From NCBI RefSeq assembly GCF_001620265.1, contig NZ_CP012661.1:3764501-3828500 (forward strand): DNA of 64,000 nucleotides, written 5' to 3'. The translations under genes and the position numbers were made by a program. The notes under the pieces are model-generated. The model was not told the origin of the DNA. It did no database searches and saw only the letters and a list, made by a program, of their open reading frames with translations. Positions within the stretch are counted from its first letter, which is position 1. Each line of letters begins with the position of its first letter. This DNA comes from Frigidibacter mobilis. Its GTDB lineage: Bacteria > Pseudomonadota > Alphaproteobacteria > Rhodobacterales > Rhodobacteraceae. Below, piece after piece: positions 53,082 to 62,090 of this stretch.

Positions 53082-54073
53082 TGTCGGTGCTGGTGGTCGA
53101 GCGCTGCGGGCCCGGAACCTCGATCCAGGATCTGGGGCGGCAGGGCTGGCGGCGGCAGGGCGTTTCAACGGCGGGTGCGGCAGACCGCCTGGCACTGGCG
53201 GCGGCGAATGCACTGGTGGGCAATTCGGCCGATGTGGCGGCGGTCGAAACCATATTGGCCGGTGCACGCTTCCGCATCGAGGGGGGCGCGGTCTTGCTGG
53301 CCGCCGCCGGACCTGGCGTGACGCTGGCCGTCGACGGACGCACCGTGGCGCCGGGCGTTTCGGTCCGGGCCGGGCCGGGCCAAGCGATCGATCTTGGACC
53401 GACGCGCGGTGGGGTCCACGGCTACCTGGCAGTGGCCGGCGGGTTCACATTGCGCCCCCAGATGGGCAGCCGGTCGGTTCATCTGCGCTCTGGCATCGGC
53501 GGCGACATGCTGATGCCCGGCACGCGGCTGGGTGTGACAGGGGGCGCCTCCGGCCCATTGGCACTGCCCCGGATGCCGGAGCATGAAACCGGCCCGATCC
53601 GCGTCATGGCTGGCCCGCAGGACGACTGGTTCCCGCCGGGCACGCTGGGCACGCTGACCGCTGCGACCTGGCGGGTCGATGCGCGGTCCGACCGGATGGG
53701 CCGATTTCTTGACGGGCCGCGCCTTCAGCACCATGCGGGCTCGATGGTGTCAGACGGGGTGCTGCCCGGCAGCATCCAGGTGCCACCCTCGGGCCAGCCC
53801 ATCGTGCTGATGCGCGATTGCCAGACCACCGGCGGCTACCCGAAGATCGCCACCGCGATCTCGGCCGATCTGGACAGGCTCGCGCAGATGCAGGCGGGGG
53901 CCGAGTTCCGGCTGCAGCTGGTGGACCGCATCACTGCCGTAGCGGCTGCGGCCCGATTGGCTGCCAAGATCGCCGGGCTGGCCCCGCAGCCCGCCGGAGG
54001 CCTGGACAGTGCGCGGCTGCTGGCAGAAAATCTGATTAGCGGGGTGGTCGACGCTCATCGCACCGACGGCTGA
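53081..54073 (+). CDS. pxpC: 5-oxoprolinase subunit PxpC (KipA-like)
   Basis: A 330-residue PxpC/KipA-family protein with GPGTSIQDLGRQGWRRQGVSTAG near the N-terminus (split by short gaps), GVHGYLAVAGG, and SDGVLPGSIQVPPSGQPIVLMRD, TTGGYPKIATA toward the end. It forms the carboxylase-like half of the PxpBC complex. It overlaps pxpB by TGATG and is the last gene before the IS481-type insertion. The partner pxpA lies 3 kb further on at 57045 behind a separate operator. Confidence 0.94.
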   Translation: MSVLVVERCGPGTSIQDLGRQGWRRQGVSTAGAADRLALAAANALVGNSADVAAVETILAGARFRIEGGAVLLAAAGPGVTLAVDGRTVAPGVSVRAGPGQAIDLGPTRGGVHGYLAVAGGFTLRPQMGSRSVHLRSGIGGDMLMPGTRLGVTGGASGPLALPRMPEHETGPIRVMAGPQDDWFPPGTLGTLTAATWRVDARSDRMGRFLDGPRLQHHAGSMVSDGVLPGSIQVPPSGQPIVLMRDCQTTGGYPKIATAISADLDRLAQMQAGAEFRLQLVDRITAVAAAARLAAKIAGLAPQPAGGLDSARLLAENLISGVVDAHRTDG

Positions 54074-55108
54074 CGCCCCCCCTAGGGTTGGGACACAATC
54101 CATGTTTGATCACGGAGTTTGATGGTGCGATCTTTTCCTTGGGGTGGAAGGAGGCACTATGGGACAGGTTCTACACGGCAGCGCCACCACGACAGGGGCA
54201 ATCCGTCGAGCAATACAGAATAGTGAAGAGAGCCTGAGGGCGCTTTCGGCGCGCTATGGGATCAATCAGAAGACCGTGGCCAAGTGGCGCAAGCGCACGT
54301 CGGTCACCGATCTTCCCACCGGGCCGAAGGAAGCAAGGTCCACGGTGCTGTCGCCGACGAAGAGGCGGTGATCGTCGCGTTCCGGCGGCACACACTGTTG
54401 CCGCTGGACGATTGTCTCTATGCACTTCAGCCGTCTATCCCGCATCTGACGCGATCCTCGCTGCATCGCTGCCTGCAACGCCATGACATCTCGCGTCTCC
54501 CCGAGGTCCAGGGCGACAAGCCTGCGAGGACGAAGTTCAAATCCTACCCGCTCGGCTACTTCCACGTTGATATTGCTGAGGTTCAGACGGCCGAAGGCAA
54601 GCTGTATCTCTTCGTTGCCATCGACCGGACCTCCAAGTTCGCTTTCGTGGAACTGCACCAAAAGGCGGGTAAGATGGCCGCCGCAGCCTTCCTGCGCAAC
54701 GTGATCGCCGCGGTGCCTTACAGGCTCCACATCGCGCTTACTGACAACGGCATTCAGTTCACCAATCATGAACGGCACATTCATGCTGGCGAGCACATCT
54801 TCGACCGCGTCTGCCGCGAACATAAGATCGACCACCGGCTCACCAAGATCAAACACCCATGGACGAATGGCCAGGTGGAACGCATGAACCGCACCATCAA
54901 GGAAGCGACCGTCAAGCGCTTCCACTACGATGACCACGACGAACTGCGAAATCACCTCGCCAACTTCATCAGTGCATATAACTTCGGGCGAAGACTGAAG
55001 ACCCTCAAAGGCCTCACGCCCTACGAGTTCATCTGCAAACAATGGACAATCGCGCCCGACAGGTTCACCCTAAACCCGATCCACCAAATGCCGGGACTGA
55101 ACAACTAG
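54074..55108 (+). mobile_element. IS481-like insertion between pxpC and M24 gene (limits approximate)
   Basis: The transposase gene and its leader lie in what would otherwise be a convergent gap between pxpC and the third M24 hydrolase. The left limit is somewhere after 54073; the right limit is close to 55108, where the transposase stop and the M24 stop share the bases CTAG. No target duplication could be identified. Confidence 0.55.
54144..55108 (+). pseudogene. IS481-family transposase, frameshifted
   Basis: The first part (54144-54371) encodes the N-terminal helix-turn-helix (SLRALSARYGINQKTVAKWRKRT) and the second part (next frame, to 55108) the DDE core: YFHVDIAEV, LTDNGIQF and NGQVERMNRTIKEAT. 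One added base around 54353-54355 joins them into a single IS481-type transposase of about 320 residues. GGAAGGAGG precedes the ATG. I could not find terminal inverted repeats; the right side abuts the M24 gene at 55105 directly, so the element may be truncated there. Confidence 0.85.
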
Positions 55109-56241
55109 CCCGTGGTCACGAACAGCTGGCGTGGGAAATTTGTCAGCCGCTCATACCCCGTCTCGGTTACGGCGATGGTTTCCGACATGCCAAAACCCTG
55201 CGCCAGAACATAGGTGTGAAACACCATCCCCGCCTGGAACGACCAGTCCGCCCCCGGATGCGCCTCAAGCGGCTCGCCCCCGTTGGGTTGCAACAACAGG
55301 CCGACGGAATAGAATGTCTTGTTGGTGTAGGTATCCCGCAGTCCCGCCGATAGCACGCCGTCCCGGTAGATCGCATCGGGCACGGTCGCAGCGACTCCAG
55401 GGGCGACCGTGGCGATGGCCGCATCCTGGATGGCGATCAGTTGCTCCGCCAGCCGATGGTCGGCATCGCTGGCCTCGGCAACCCGGATCGGACGCATGAA
55501 GCGGGCATGGTAGTGGCGGACATTCGGCGTCGTCTCGATCTGCACGATATCGCCGCGCTCCAGCACCCGGTCGGAATAGCCGCCATGCAGGTGGAGCGCG
55601 CGCTCGCCCGAGGACATTACCCCCGGACCCGGCAGGTCGGACCCGGCGCGGATCATCGCGGCACAGATCTCGGCGGCCATTTCACGCTCGGACACGCCGA
55701 TGCCGGCGCTGTCGATGGCCGCCTGCATGCCTGCCTCGGCAGCCCGGGCGGCGCCACGCTGATAGGCGATCTCGCCCGCCGACTTGATGAGGCGCATTGC
55801 CGGCACCAAGCCGGACTCATCGACCAGTCGCACGCCAGGAAGTTCGGCGCGAACGGCTTCCCAGCGCTGGGCGTTCAGCACCCAAGAGCCCATCTCGACA
55901 CCGATGGCGGCAGATCTTCCGACGCGTGCGGCAATGGTGCGGGCGGCCAGGGTCAGGCGGTCGTCGCTGTCGGTCCACATCACCCGGTCGGCAAACACGC
56001 ATGTGGCATCCAGATAATATTCCTCGACATCGCGGCAGAACAGCGTCGGCTCTCCTTCGGCCGGGATGATGGCGAACTGGAACGTGCCATAGCCCCGGGT
56101 AAAGAACCCCGTGATCCAGGTCACCGTTTCCGGCTGAAACGCCAGCAGCGCATCAAGGCCGCGCGTCTTCAGGTCCGCCTGAACCCTCGACAAGCGCGCG
56201 CGGTATTCTTCCGGATTGAACCAGTAGCTGGCTTGCACCAT
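55105..56241 (-). CDS. M24-family hydrolase, creatinase/ectoine-hydrolase-like (3)
   Basis: A 378-residue third paralogue with creatinase N-domain (FQPETVTWITGFFTRGYGTFQF) and M24 C-domain lacking the dimetal ligands (VRHYHARFMRP; TFYSVGLLLQPNGGE). Less similar to the other two than they are to each other, so it may act on another intermediate. Its stop codon overlaps the transposase stop, so its last few residues could have been altered by the insertion. It is the second gene of a two-gene operon with the glutamine amidotransferase. Confidence 0.86.
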   Translation of the reverse strand: MVQASYWFNPEEYRARLSRVQADLKTRGLDALLAFQPETVTWITGFFTRGYGTFQFAIIPAEGEPTLFCRDVEEYYLDATCVFADRVMWTDSDDRLTLAARTIAARVGRSAAIGVEMGSWVLNAQRWEAVRAELPGVRLVDESGLVPAMRLIKSAGEIAYQRGAARAAEAGMQAAIDSAGIGVSEREMAAEICAAMIRAGSDLPGPGVMSSGERALHLHGGYSDRVLERGDIVQIETTPNVRHYHARFMRPIRVAEASDADHRLAEQLIAIQDAAIATVAPGVAATVPDAIYRDGVLSAGLRDTYTNKTFYSVGLLLQPNGGEPLEAHPGADWSFQAGMVFHTYVLAQGFGMSETIAVTETGYERLTNFPRQLFVTTG

Positions 56242-56253
56242 CAGGTTATTCCT

Positions 56254-56952
56254 TCAATCTCGAGAGATCATCTCGGCAAAGCGGGTCAGCATGATCTTGG
56301 CGTCCAGCGCCTCATCCGCCTCGGCGATGAAACCATCGACATCGCCGCCATCTTGCACCATGCGGGCGCGGTTCTCTTCGAACCAGACGGGCGCCTGGGA
56401 GCGGGTGATCTCGGGGTGCCCCTGAATACCCCAGGCGGGCGCCGTGCGATGGCGCCAGACCTGGTTCGGGCAGTCGTCCGATGACGCCAGAATCACCATA
56501 TCCGGGTGATCCGCCCGCACTTCATCATTGTGCCACACGAACATGCGCACCGTATCGCCCCAATCCTGTGCCAGCGGGTCGGCGGCGGCGGCGGCGGTCA
56601 CGGGCAGATCCTTGTAGCCGATCTCGCAGCTGGTGCGGCGGAATACCTGGTCCTTGCCGCACAGCGCCGAGCCCAGGATCTGACTGCCAAAACAGATGCC
56701 CAGCATGGGGATCTTGCGGTCGGCGGCCTGCCGGATCAGGTCATGCTCGCGGTTGATGAAGGGCACATCCTCGTAGGCGCCATGCGGACTGCCTGACAGG
56801 AAGATGCCGTCATAACCATCCAGGCCGACAGGAAATTCGTCATTCCACGCCCAGAACCGGTCGACCTTGAGCCCCCAGCCTTCAAAGCGGTCATCCAGTC
56901 TGGCCACCGATTGCAGTTTGCGGCCATTGCCGAGGTAGAGCAGGCGCTTCAC
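56254..56952 (-). CDS. Type 1 glutamine amidotransferase-like protein
   Basis: A 232-residue class I GATase-fold protein with nucleophilic Cys in GICFGSQIL, His in QGHPEI and the following Glu, matching GMP-synthase-like or gamma-glutamyl hydrolase-like stand-alone members. Such proteins can hydrolyse gamma-glutamyl amides, as PuuD does. The gamma-glutamyl theme would fit with 5-oxoprolinase, but the substrate is unproven. It is divergent from pxpA across the perfect TTGGTATACCAA operator and is followed by the third M24 gene after 12 bp. Confidence 0.88.
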   Translation of the reverse strand: MKRLLYLGNGRKLQSVARLDDRFEGWGLKVDRFWAWNDEFPVGLDGYDGIFLSGSPHGAYEDVPFINREHDLIRQAADRKIPMLGICFGSQILGSALCGKDQVFRRTSCEIGYKDLPVTAAAAADPLAQDWGDTVRMFVWHNDEVRADHPDMVILASSDDCPNQVWRHRTAPAWGIQGHPEITRSQAPVWFEENRARMVQDGGDVDGFIAEADEALDAKIMLTRFAEMISRD

Positions 56953-56983
56953 GATGGACTCCGTTGGACAAGGCGTTCCCTAT

Positions 56984-57028
56984 TTGGTATACCAATGGAG
57001 TTCCGTATAGCAACCAATATCATACCAA
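56984..57028. promoter_or_regulatory. TTGGTATACCAA operator plus half site before pxpA
   Basis: TTGGTATACCAA (56984-56995) is a perfect 12-bp palindrome in the 92-bp gap between the amidotransferase and pxpA. A second half site ATACCAA lies at 57022-57028. It matches the site at 49353 except for one base and matches the known UxuR/ExuR-type GntR consensus. It should place both flanking genes under the FCD regulator. Confidence 0.75.
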
Positions 57029-57044
57029 CCTGCGCGAGGCTTAG

Positions 57045-57809
57045 ATGCGCATCGACCTGAACGCTGACCTTGGCGAAGGCTTCGGCCCTTGGGCGATGGG
57101 TGACGACACCGCCTTGCTGCAGATCGTGACGACGGCGAACGTGGCCTGCGGCTTTCACGCCGGCGACCCGGCAATCATGCGGGCAACCGTGAGGGAGGCG
57201 AAGGCGTGCGGCGTCGCGGTAGGGGCGCATCCGGGCTATGCCGATCTGGCCGGCTTTGGCCGGCGCGCGATGCCGGGCGTGACCGTGGCCGAGATAGAAA
57301 ACCTGATCGCCTATCAGGTCGGCGCGATGGCGGCGATCTGTGCGCTCGAAGGCCACCCGATGACGCATGTCAAGACTCACGGCGCGCTTGGCAATGCTTG
57401 CGCCGATGATGACGCATTGGCCCTGGCGGTGGGCCGAGCGATCCTGGCGGTGGATCCTTCGCTGAGGTTTATGGTGATGCCCGGAACCGCGACCGACCGC
57501 GCCGCCGACCACTTGGGACTGTGCCCCATCCGCGAGATCTATGCCGACCGCACCTATGCCGACAGCTTCAACCTGACGCCGCGCGGCCACGCCGGGGCCG
57601 CGCTGCACGACCCGACCGAAGCGCTGGCCCGGGTGTTGGACATGGTCACCAACGGCCACATCACCGCCACCAGCGGCAAGCGGCTGCCTGTGCAGATAGA
57701 TTCGGTCTGCGTACATGGCGACAGCCCCTACGCCGTGAGCATGGCGCGCCACCTGCGTGCCGGCTTGGTGGCTGCGGGCATGACAGTCTGCGCGGCGGGC
57801 GCCCCCTGA
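57045..57809 (+). CDS. pxpA: 5-oxoprolinase subunit PxpA (LamB/YcsF family)
   Basis: A 254-residue LamB/YcsF-family protein with the opening IDLNADLGEGFG, NVACGFHAGDP, AHPGYADLAGFGRR and HVKTHGALGN motifs that bind the metal and substrate. It completes the PxpABC 5-oxoprolinase whose other subunits are at 52356 and 53081. It has its own divergent promoter with the TTGGTATACCAA operator. The separation from pxpBC by an IS and two minus-strand genes is unusual. Confidence 0.95.
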   Translation: MRIDLNADLGEGFGPWAMGDDTALLQIVTTANVACGFHAGDPAIMRATVREAKACGVAVGAHPGYADLAGFGRRAMPGVTVAEIENLIAYQVGAMAAICALEGHPMTHVKTHGALGNACADDDALALAVGRAILAVDPSLRFMVMPGTATDRAADHLGLCPIREIYADRTYADSFNLTPRGHAGAALHDPTEALARVLDMVTNGHITATSGKRLPVQIDSVCVHGDSPYAVSMARHLRAGLVAAGMTVCAAGAP

Positions 57810-57830
57810 CAATGGGCAAGGCGGCAGCGG

Positions 57831-58739
57831 TCACCCCCGCTGTGACAGCCGCGCGGCTTGCTCCCGCACCATGCCAAGGAAAGCCGTGAATCCGGCCGAG
57901 GGGTTGCGACGACCGGGATAGTAGAGGCTGAAGCCGGGGCGGGGCGGGGTCCAGTCTTCCAGCAGGCGGATCAGCCGGCCGCGGGCGATATCCTCCGCCA
58001 CGTCCTGTTCGATGAAGAAGCCGATGCCGGCCCCGTCCAGCACCGCCGCGCGGGTGATGGCGGCCTCGTCCAGCGTCAGGCGACCCTTGGGGTCGAACTG
58101 CACAGGCTCGCCGCCACGCTCGAACTGCCAGCGCAGCAGCGCGCCATTGGGTAGGCGGCCGCGCAGGCACTCTTGCGCCGGAAGGTCGGCGGGGCTCAGC
58201 GGAGTTGAATGGGCCGCGAACCACGCAGGCGCGGCCACGACGGCGTAGCGCTGCAGCTTGCCCAAAGACAGTGCGATCATGTCGCGCGGCACCAGATCCG
58301 CAGGACGGATGCCCAGATCGAAGCCCTCCGCCACGATGTCGACCAGCCGCCCCTCGGTCACCAGATCGACCTGCATCTCGGGGTAACGGCGCAGGAACGC
58401 CAGCACCAGCGGCGCGATCTCGCGCCCCGCCTGAAACGAGGCATTGATCCGCAAGAGGCCCGAGGGCGTCTCGCGCTGCGAGCGGGCGCTTTCCATAGCC
58501 GCGCGGATCTCGGTCAGCGCCGGGGCGACCCGCTCCACAAACTCCCGCCCGGCATCCGTCAGCGAGACGCTGCGGGTGGTCCGGTTGAACAGCCGCACCC
58601 CAAGCGTGGCCTCCAGCCGCCCGACGGTATGCGACAGCGCAGTGGTGGACATGCCAAGCTCCAGCGCCGCCGCGCGGAACGATCCCCGGCGCGCCACGGC
58701 CAGCACCGCCTCCAGCCCTTTCAACCCGGCGTCCCTCAT
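57831..58739 (-). CDS. LysR-family transcriptional regulator
   Basis: A 302-residue LysR regulator: N-terminal winged helix ([29 protein letters not shown] split in two helices; [15 protein letters not shown]) and a substrate-binding domain with the [15 protein letters not shown] region. The start at 58739 is the family-consistent one; the open frame upstream to 59009 lies on the divergent gene. The start codon lies inside one copy of the ATTATCCCGATT repeat. It probably controls the NTF2-like/SDR pair. Confidence 0.92.
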   Translation of the reverse strand: MRDAGLKGLEAVLAVARRGSFRAAALELGMSTTALSHTVGRLEATLGVRLFNRTTRSVSLTDAGREFVERVAPALTEIRAAMESARSQRETPSGLLRINASFQAGREIAPLVLAFLRRYPEMQVDLVTEGRLVDIVAEGFDLGIRPADLVPRDMIALSLGKLQRYAVVAAPAWFAAHSTPLSPADLPAQECLRGRLPNGALLRWQFERGGEPVQFDPKGRLTLDEAAITRAAVLDGAGIGFFIEQDVAEDIARGRLIRLLEDWTPPRPGFSLYYPGRRNPSAGFTAFLGMVREQAARLSQRG

Positions 58740-58784
58740 TATCCCGATTCTGTCACCATCAGATGCCAGATTATCCCGATTATC
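58738..58784. promoter_or_regulatory. Repeated ATTATCCCGATT sites between LysR and NTF2-like genes
   Basis: ATTATCCCGATT occurs at 58738-58749 and 58770-58781, 32 bp apart (three helical turns). The second copy continues as GATTATCCCGATTATC, a 9-bp tandem. One copy covers the LysR start codon, which would allow autorepression, and the other sits where an activator site for the divergent genes is expected. Confidence 0.6.
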
Positions 58785-58835
58785 AGTAGCCGGGTCGAGC
58801 CCTATCTTCCCCTCATCAGCAGAAGGAACACCCCC

Positions 58836-59156
58836 ATGCACCTCCCCGCCCCGATCCACACCTATTTCACCGCCCACGCCCCGCAGGATGGCGAGGCGTT
58901 TGCCGCGGCCTTTGCCGCGGAGGCCGTCGTCCATGACGAAGGTCAGGACCATCACGGCCCCGAGCAGATCCGGGCGTGGTGGCTTGCCGCCAAGGCCAAG
59001 TATCGCCACAGCGCAGATCCGCTGGACATGGCCGAGGTCGCCGGCAAGACCGTGGTCCGCGCGACGGTCAGCGGCGATTTCCCCGGCAGCCCGGCAACCC
59101 TGATCTTCACCTTCGGTCTGGCGGGCGACCGGATCACCGATCTGAGGATCGGCTGA
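58836..59156 (+). CDS. NTF2-like/SnoaL-like small protein
   Basis: A 106-residue NTF2-fold protein: an N-terminal helix region [41 protein letters not shown], and C-terminal strands ending in DRITDLRIG, as in SnoaL-like isomerases and hydrolases. AGAAGGAA lies upstream of the ATG. It overlaps the SDR gene by TGATG, so the two are coupled. Function unknown; members with SDR partners often act on small keto compounds. Confidence 0.85.
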   Translation: MHLPAPIHTYFTAHAPQDGEAFAAAFAAEAVVHDEGQDHHGPEQIRAWWLAAKAKYRHSADPLDMAEVAGKTVVRATVSGDFPGSPATLIFTFGLAGDRITDLRIG

Positions 59157-59935
59157 TGCCCGGGTTTCTGACGTTGCAGGGCAGGCGCGCCCTGATAACC
59201 GGCGGCACCCAGGGCGCCGGCGCGGCCACGGTCGCCCTGTTCCGCGAACTCGGGGCGCAGGTCCTGACGACCGCGCGCAGCCGCCCCGCAGAGATGGATG
59301 AAGCCATGTTCATCGCCGCCGACCTGACCACCGCTCAGGGCTGCGACACGGTGGCAGATGCCGTGCGGGGCCGCCTTGGCGGCGTGGACATCATCGTCCA
59401 CATGCTCGGCGGCTCCTCCGCGCCGGGCGGTGGCTTTGCCGCTCTGGGCGAGGCGGAATGGCAGGCGGAACTGAACCTCAACCTGCTGCCAGCGGTGCGG
59501 CTGGACCGGGCGCTGGTACCGGGGATGGCCCGACAGGGCACGGGCGTGGTGATCCATGTCACCTCGATCCAGCACCGGCTGCCGCTGCCCGAGGCGACCA
59601 CGGGCTATGCCGCCGCCAAGGCCGCGCTGTCGGTCTATAGCAAGAGCCTCTCCAAGGAGGTCTCGCCCAAGGGCGTGCGGGTGGTGCGCGTGGCACCGGG
59701 CTGGATCGAGACGGAAGCCTCTATCCGGCTGGCCGAACGGCTGGCGCAGGAGGCGGGCACCGATGTCGAGGGCGGCAAGCGGATGATTATGGACGCCCTC
59801 GGCGGCATCCCCATCGGCCGGCCCTCCACACCTGCCGAGGTCGCCAACTTGATTGCCTTCCTGGCGTCGGATCGCGCGGCAACCATCACCGGAGCGGAGT
59901 ATGTGATCGACGGCGGGACCGTGCCGACAGCGTGA
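59156..59935 (+). CDS. Short-chain dehydrogenase/reductase
   Basis: A 259-residue classical SDR with cofactor motif [15 protein letters not shown], Ser in HVTSIQH and the Tyr-x3-Lys motif as [10 protein letters not shown], unlike the atypical SDR at 26269. The late APGWIET and DGGTVPTA segments fit FabG-like enzymes. It overlaps the NTF2-like gene and is presumably controlled by the divergent LysR. Substrate unknown. Confidence 0.92.
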   Translation: MPGFLTLQGRRALITGGTQGAGAATVALFRELGAQVLTTARSRPAEMDEAMFIAADLTTAQGCDTVADAVRGRLGGVDIIVHMLGGSSAPGGGFAALGEAEWQAELNLNLLPAVRLDRALVPGMARQGTGVVIHVTSIQHRLPLPEATTGYAAAKAALSVYSKSLSKEVSPKGVRVVRVAPGWIETEASIRLAERLAQEAGTDVEGGKRMIMDALGGIPIGRPSTPAEVANLIAFLASDRAATITGAEYVIDGGTVPTA

Positions 59936-60033
59936 AGAGGCGCCGTTGCCTGCCCTCGGATTTCCGAGTGAACCACCTTGTGATCCCCATCGTGCGCCGC
60001 TAAGAGATTCAGACTCTTTTTGTCGGAAAATGG

Positions 60034-61053
60034 ATGAACGCCATGTGGAACAAGGGCCTTGGAGCGTTAAGCGCAGTCGTGGGAGCGTGGGCCTGCGCGG
60101 CGGCGCAGGCCGAGCCGACGACCTATCCCCTGACACTCGAGAATTGCGGTCAGCAGGTCACCTTCACAAAGGCGCCCGAGAGGGCGGTGCCGCTGGGACA
60201 GAACAGCGCCGAAATCCTGCTGCTTCTGGGGCTTGAGAGCCAGATGGCCGCCACTGCCTTCTGGCCGAACAAGGTTCTGCCGGAGTTGGAAGCCGCCAAC
60301 AGCAAGGTAGAGGTCCTGACCGTCGAGTTCCCGACCCTGGAAGCGGTACTGTCCAAGCAACCCGACTTCGTGCCGGCGATGCTGGTCACGCTGATGGGCC
60401 CGGACAGCAAGGTCGCCAAGCGCGAGGATTTCGAGGCGCTCGGCATCCCGACCTATCTGTCGCCCAGTGCCTGCTCCACCTCGCTGACCGCCAAAGATGC
60501 CTATGGCAGCCGCGACGACCTTTGGACGATGGACCTGCTCTACAAGGAAATCGAGGACCTCGCGCAGATCTTCGACGTGGCGGACCGTGGGCAGGCGCTT
60601 GTCGCGGATTTCAAGGCGCGCGAGGCGGCACTGCGGGCAGAGTTCGGCAAGACCGAAGACCTGACCTTCCTGTTCTGGTTCTCCAGCCCCTCGCCCGCCG
60701 ATGACGCCTATCTTGGTGGCGGCAACGGCCCGTCGGGCTATATCGCGGACATCCTCGGCGGGTCGAACGCGGTGAAGACCGAGGCAGAATGGCCCACCTT
60801 GGGCTGGGAAGGCATCATGGCCGCCAACCCGACAGTCTTCGTGGCCGCGCAGGTGGATCGCAACCGCTGGGATCTCGACAATGCCAAGGCCAAGATCGCC
60901 TACCTGACCTCGGACCCGACGGTCAGCCAGATGGAGGCGGTCAAGTCCGGCCGGATCGTGGAGATGAGCGGGGCGGCGATGAACCCCAGCATCCGCACGC
61001 TCTATGGCGCCGAGCAGATTGCAGCGCAACTGAAGGCGCTTGATCTTCCGTGA
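60034..61053 (+). CDS. Iron-siderophore/cobalamin-type ABC substrate-binding protein
   Basis: A 339-residue class III periplasmic binding protein (FecB/BtuF/FepB group) with a signal peptide ending around AQA. The helical backbone linker and segments such as APERAVPLGQNSAEILLLLGL, LEAVLSKQPDFVPA and YLGGGNGPSGYIADILGG are typical. The ribosome site before the ATG at 60034 is weak, and an ATG at 60043 is an alternative. It starts a three-gene importer operon. No TonB receptor or Fur box was identified, so iron-siderophore versus cobalamin cannot be decided. Confidence 0.9.
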   Translation: MNAMWNKGLGALSAVVGAWACAAAQAEPTTYPLTLENCGQQVTFTKAPERAVPLGQNSAEILLLLGLESQMAATAFWPNKVLPELEAANSKVEVLTVEFPTLEAVLSKQPDFVPAMLVTLMGPDSKVAKREDFEALGIPTYLSPSACSTSLTAKDAYGSRDDLWTMDLLYKEIEDLAQIFDVADRGQALVADFKAREAALRAEFGKTEDLTFLFWFSSPSPADDAYLGGGNGPSGYIADILGGSNAVKTEAEWPTLGWEGIMAANPTVFVAAQVDRNRWDLDNAKAKIAYLTSDPTVSQMEAVKSGRIVEMSGAAMNPSIRTLYGAEQIAAQLKALDLP

Positions 61054-62090
61054 CACGCGCTGATGATGCAGGGGGCGGGGCCGGCTGGCTCGCTCTCTTC
61101 CTTACCCTCGCCCTTGTCGTTCTTGCCTTCGCGGTCGCCCTTGCGACCGCGATTGGCGATTACAGGATCGGCCTCGGCACGGTGTTTCTGGCGGTAACCA
61201 ACGGGCTCGGCCTGACCGGGGCCGAGATCCCGCCCATCGAGGCCAGCATCGTCTGGGACCTGCGCCTGAGCCGGGCACTGGTCGCGGCGCTGGCCGGGGC
61301 TGGCCTTGCATTGTGCGGCGCCATCCTGCAGGCACTGTTGCGCAACGCGCTGGCCGAACCCTTCGTGCTTGGCGTGTCTGCGGGGGCATCAACCGGCGCA
61401 GTCTGCGTGATCGTGCTTGGCATCGGGGCGGGCGGGCTTTCCCTGTCGATGGGCGCCTTTGCGGGGGCCTTCGCGGCCTTCGCCCTTGTCGCGCTGCTGT
61501 CGAACGGGGCCACAAGCGGCCCGAACCACACGATCCTTGCCGGTGTCGCCGCCTCGCAACTGTTCAACGCGTTGACCTCCTACATCGTGACCACCTCGGG
61601 CAACGCCCAGCAGGCGCGCGACGTGATGTTCTGGCTGCTTGGCAGCTTTGGCGGTGTGCGCTGGCCCGATGTTTATCTTCTGGTCCTTGTCGTGGCACTG
61701 AGCCTTGCCATCTGCCTGTGGATGGCCCGCTCGCTTGATGCCTTCACCTTCGGGGATGAGGATGCGGCGGCGCTTGGGGTGCCCGTGGCGCGGGTCCGCC
61801 TGATCCTGTTCGGTGTGACGGCGCTGCTGACGGCGAGCATCGTCAGCATGGTCGGCGCCATCGGATTCGTCGGCCTCGTGGTTCCCCATGCGGCGCGCTA
61901 CGTCGTCGGCCCCATGCACATGCGCCTGCTTCCGGCCTGTACGGCGGTCGGGGCGGTGTTCATGGTTCTTGCCGATATCGTCTCGCGGGTCATCGTCTCG
62001 CAGCAGACCGTTCCCATCGGGGTGGTGACGGCCCTGGTCGGCGTGCCGTTCTTCGCCATCATCCTCTATCGCTCGAGGCCCCGCACATGA
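61050..62090 (+). CDS. FecCD-family ABC transporter permease
   Basis: A 346-residue permease with about ten membrane helices typical of BtuC/FecCD: LRLSRALVAALAGAGLALCGAILQALLRNALAEPFVLGVSAGAS (shown in part) in the first half and GFVGLVVPHAARYVVGP near the end. The GTG start at 61050 overlaps the binding-protein stop. The ATPase follows with an ATGA overlap. Confidence 0.93.
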   Translation: MTRADDAGGGAGWLALFLTLALVVLAFAVALATAIGDYRIGLGTVFLAVTNGLGLTGAEIPPIEASIVWDLRLSRALVAALAGAGLALCGAILQALLRNALAEPFVLGVSAGASTGAVCVIVLGIGAGGLSLSMGAFAGAFAAFALVALLSNGATSGPNHTILAGVAASQLFNALTSYIVTTSGNAQQARDVMFWLLGSFGGVRWPDVYLLVLVVALSLAICLWMARSLDAFTFGDEDAAALGVPVARVRLILFGVTALLTASIVSMVGAIGFVGLVVPHAARYVVGPMHMRLLPACTAVGAVFMVLADIVSRVIVSQQTVPIGVVTALVGVPFFAIILYRSRPRT

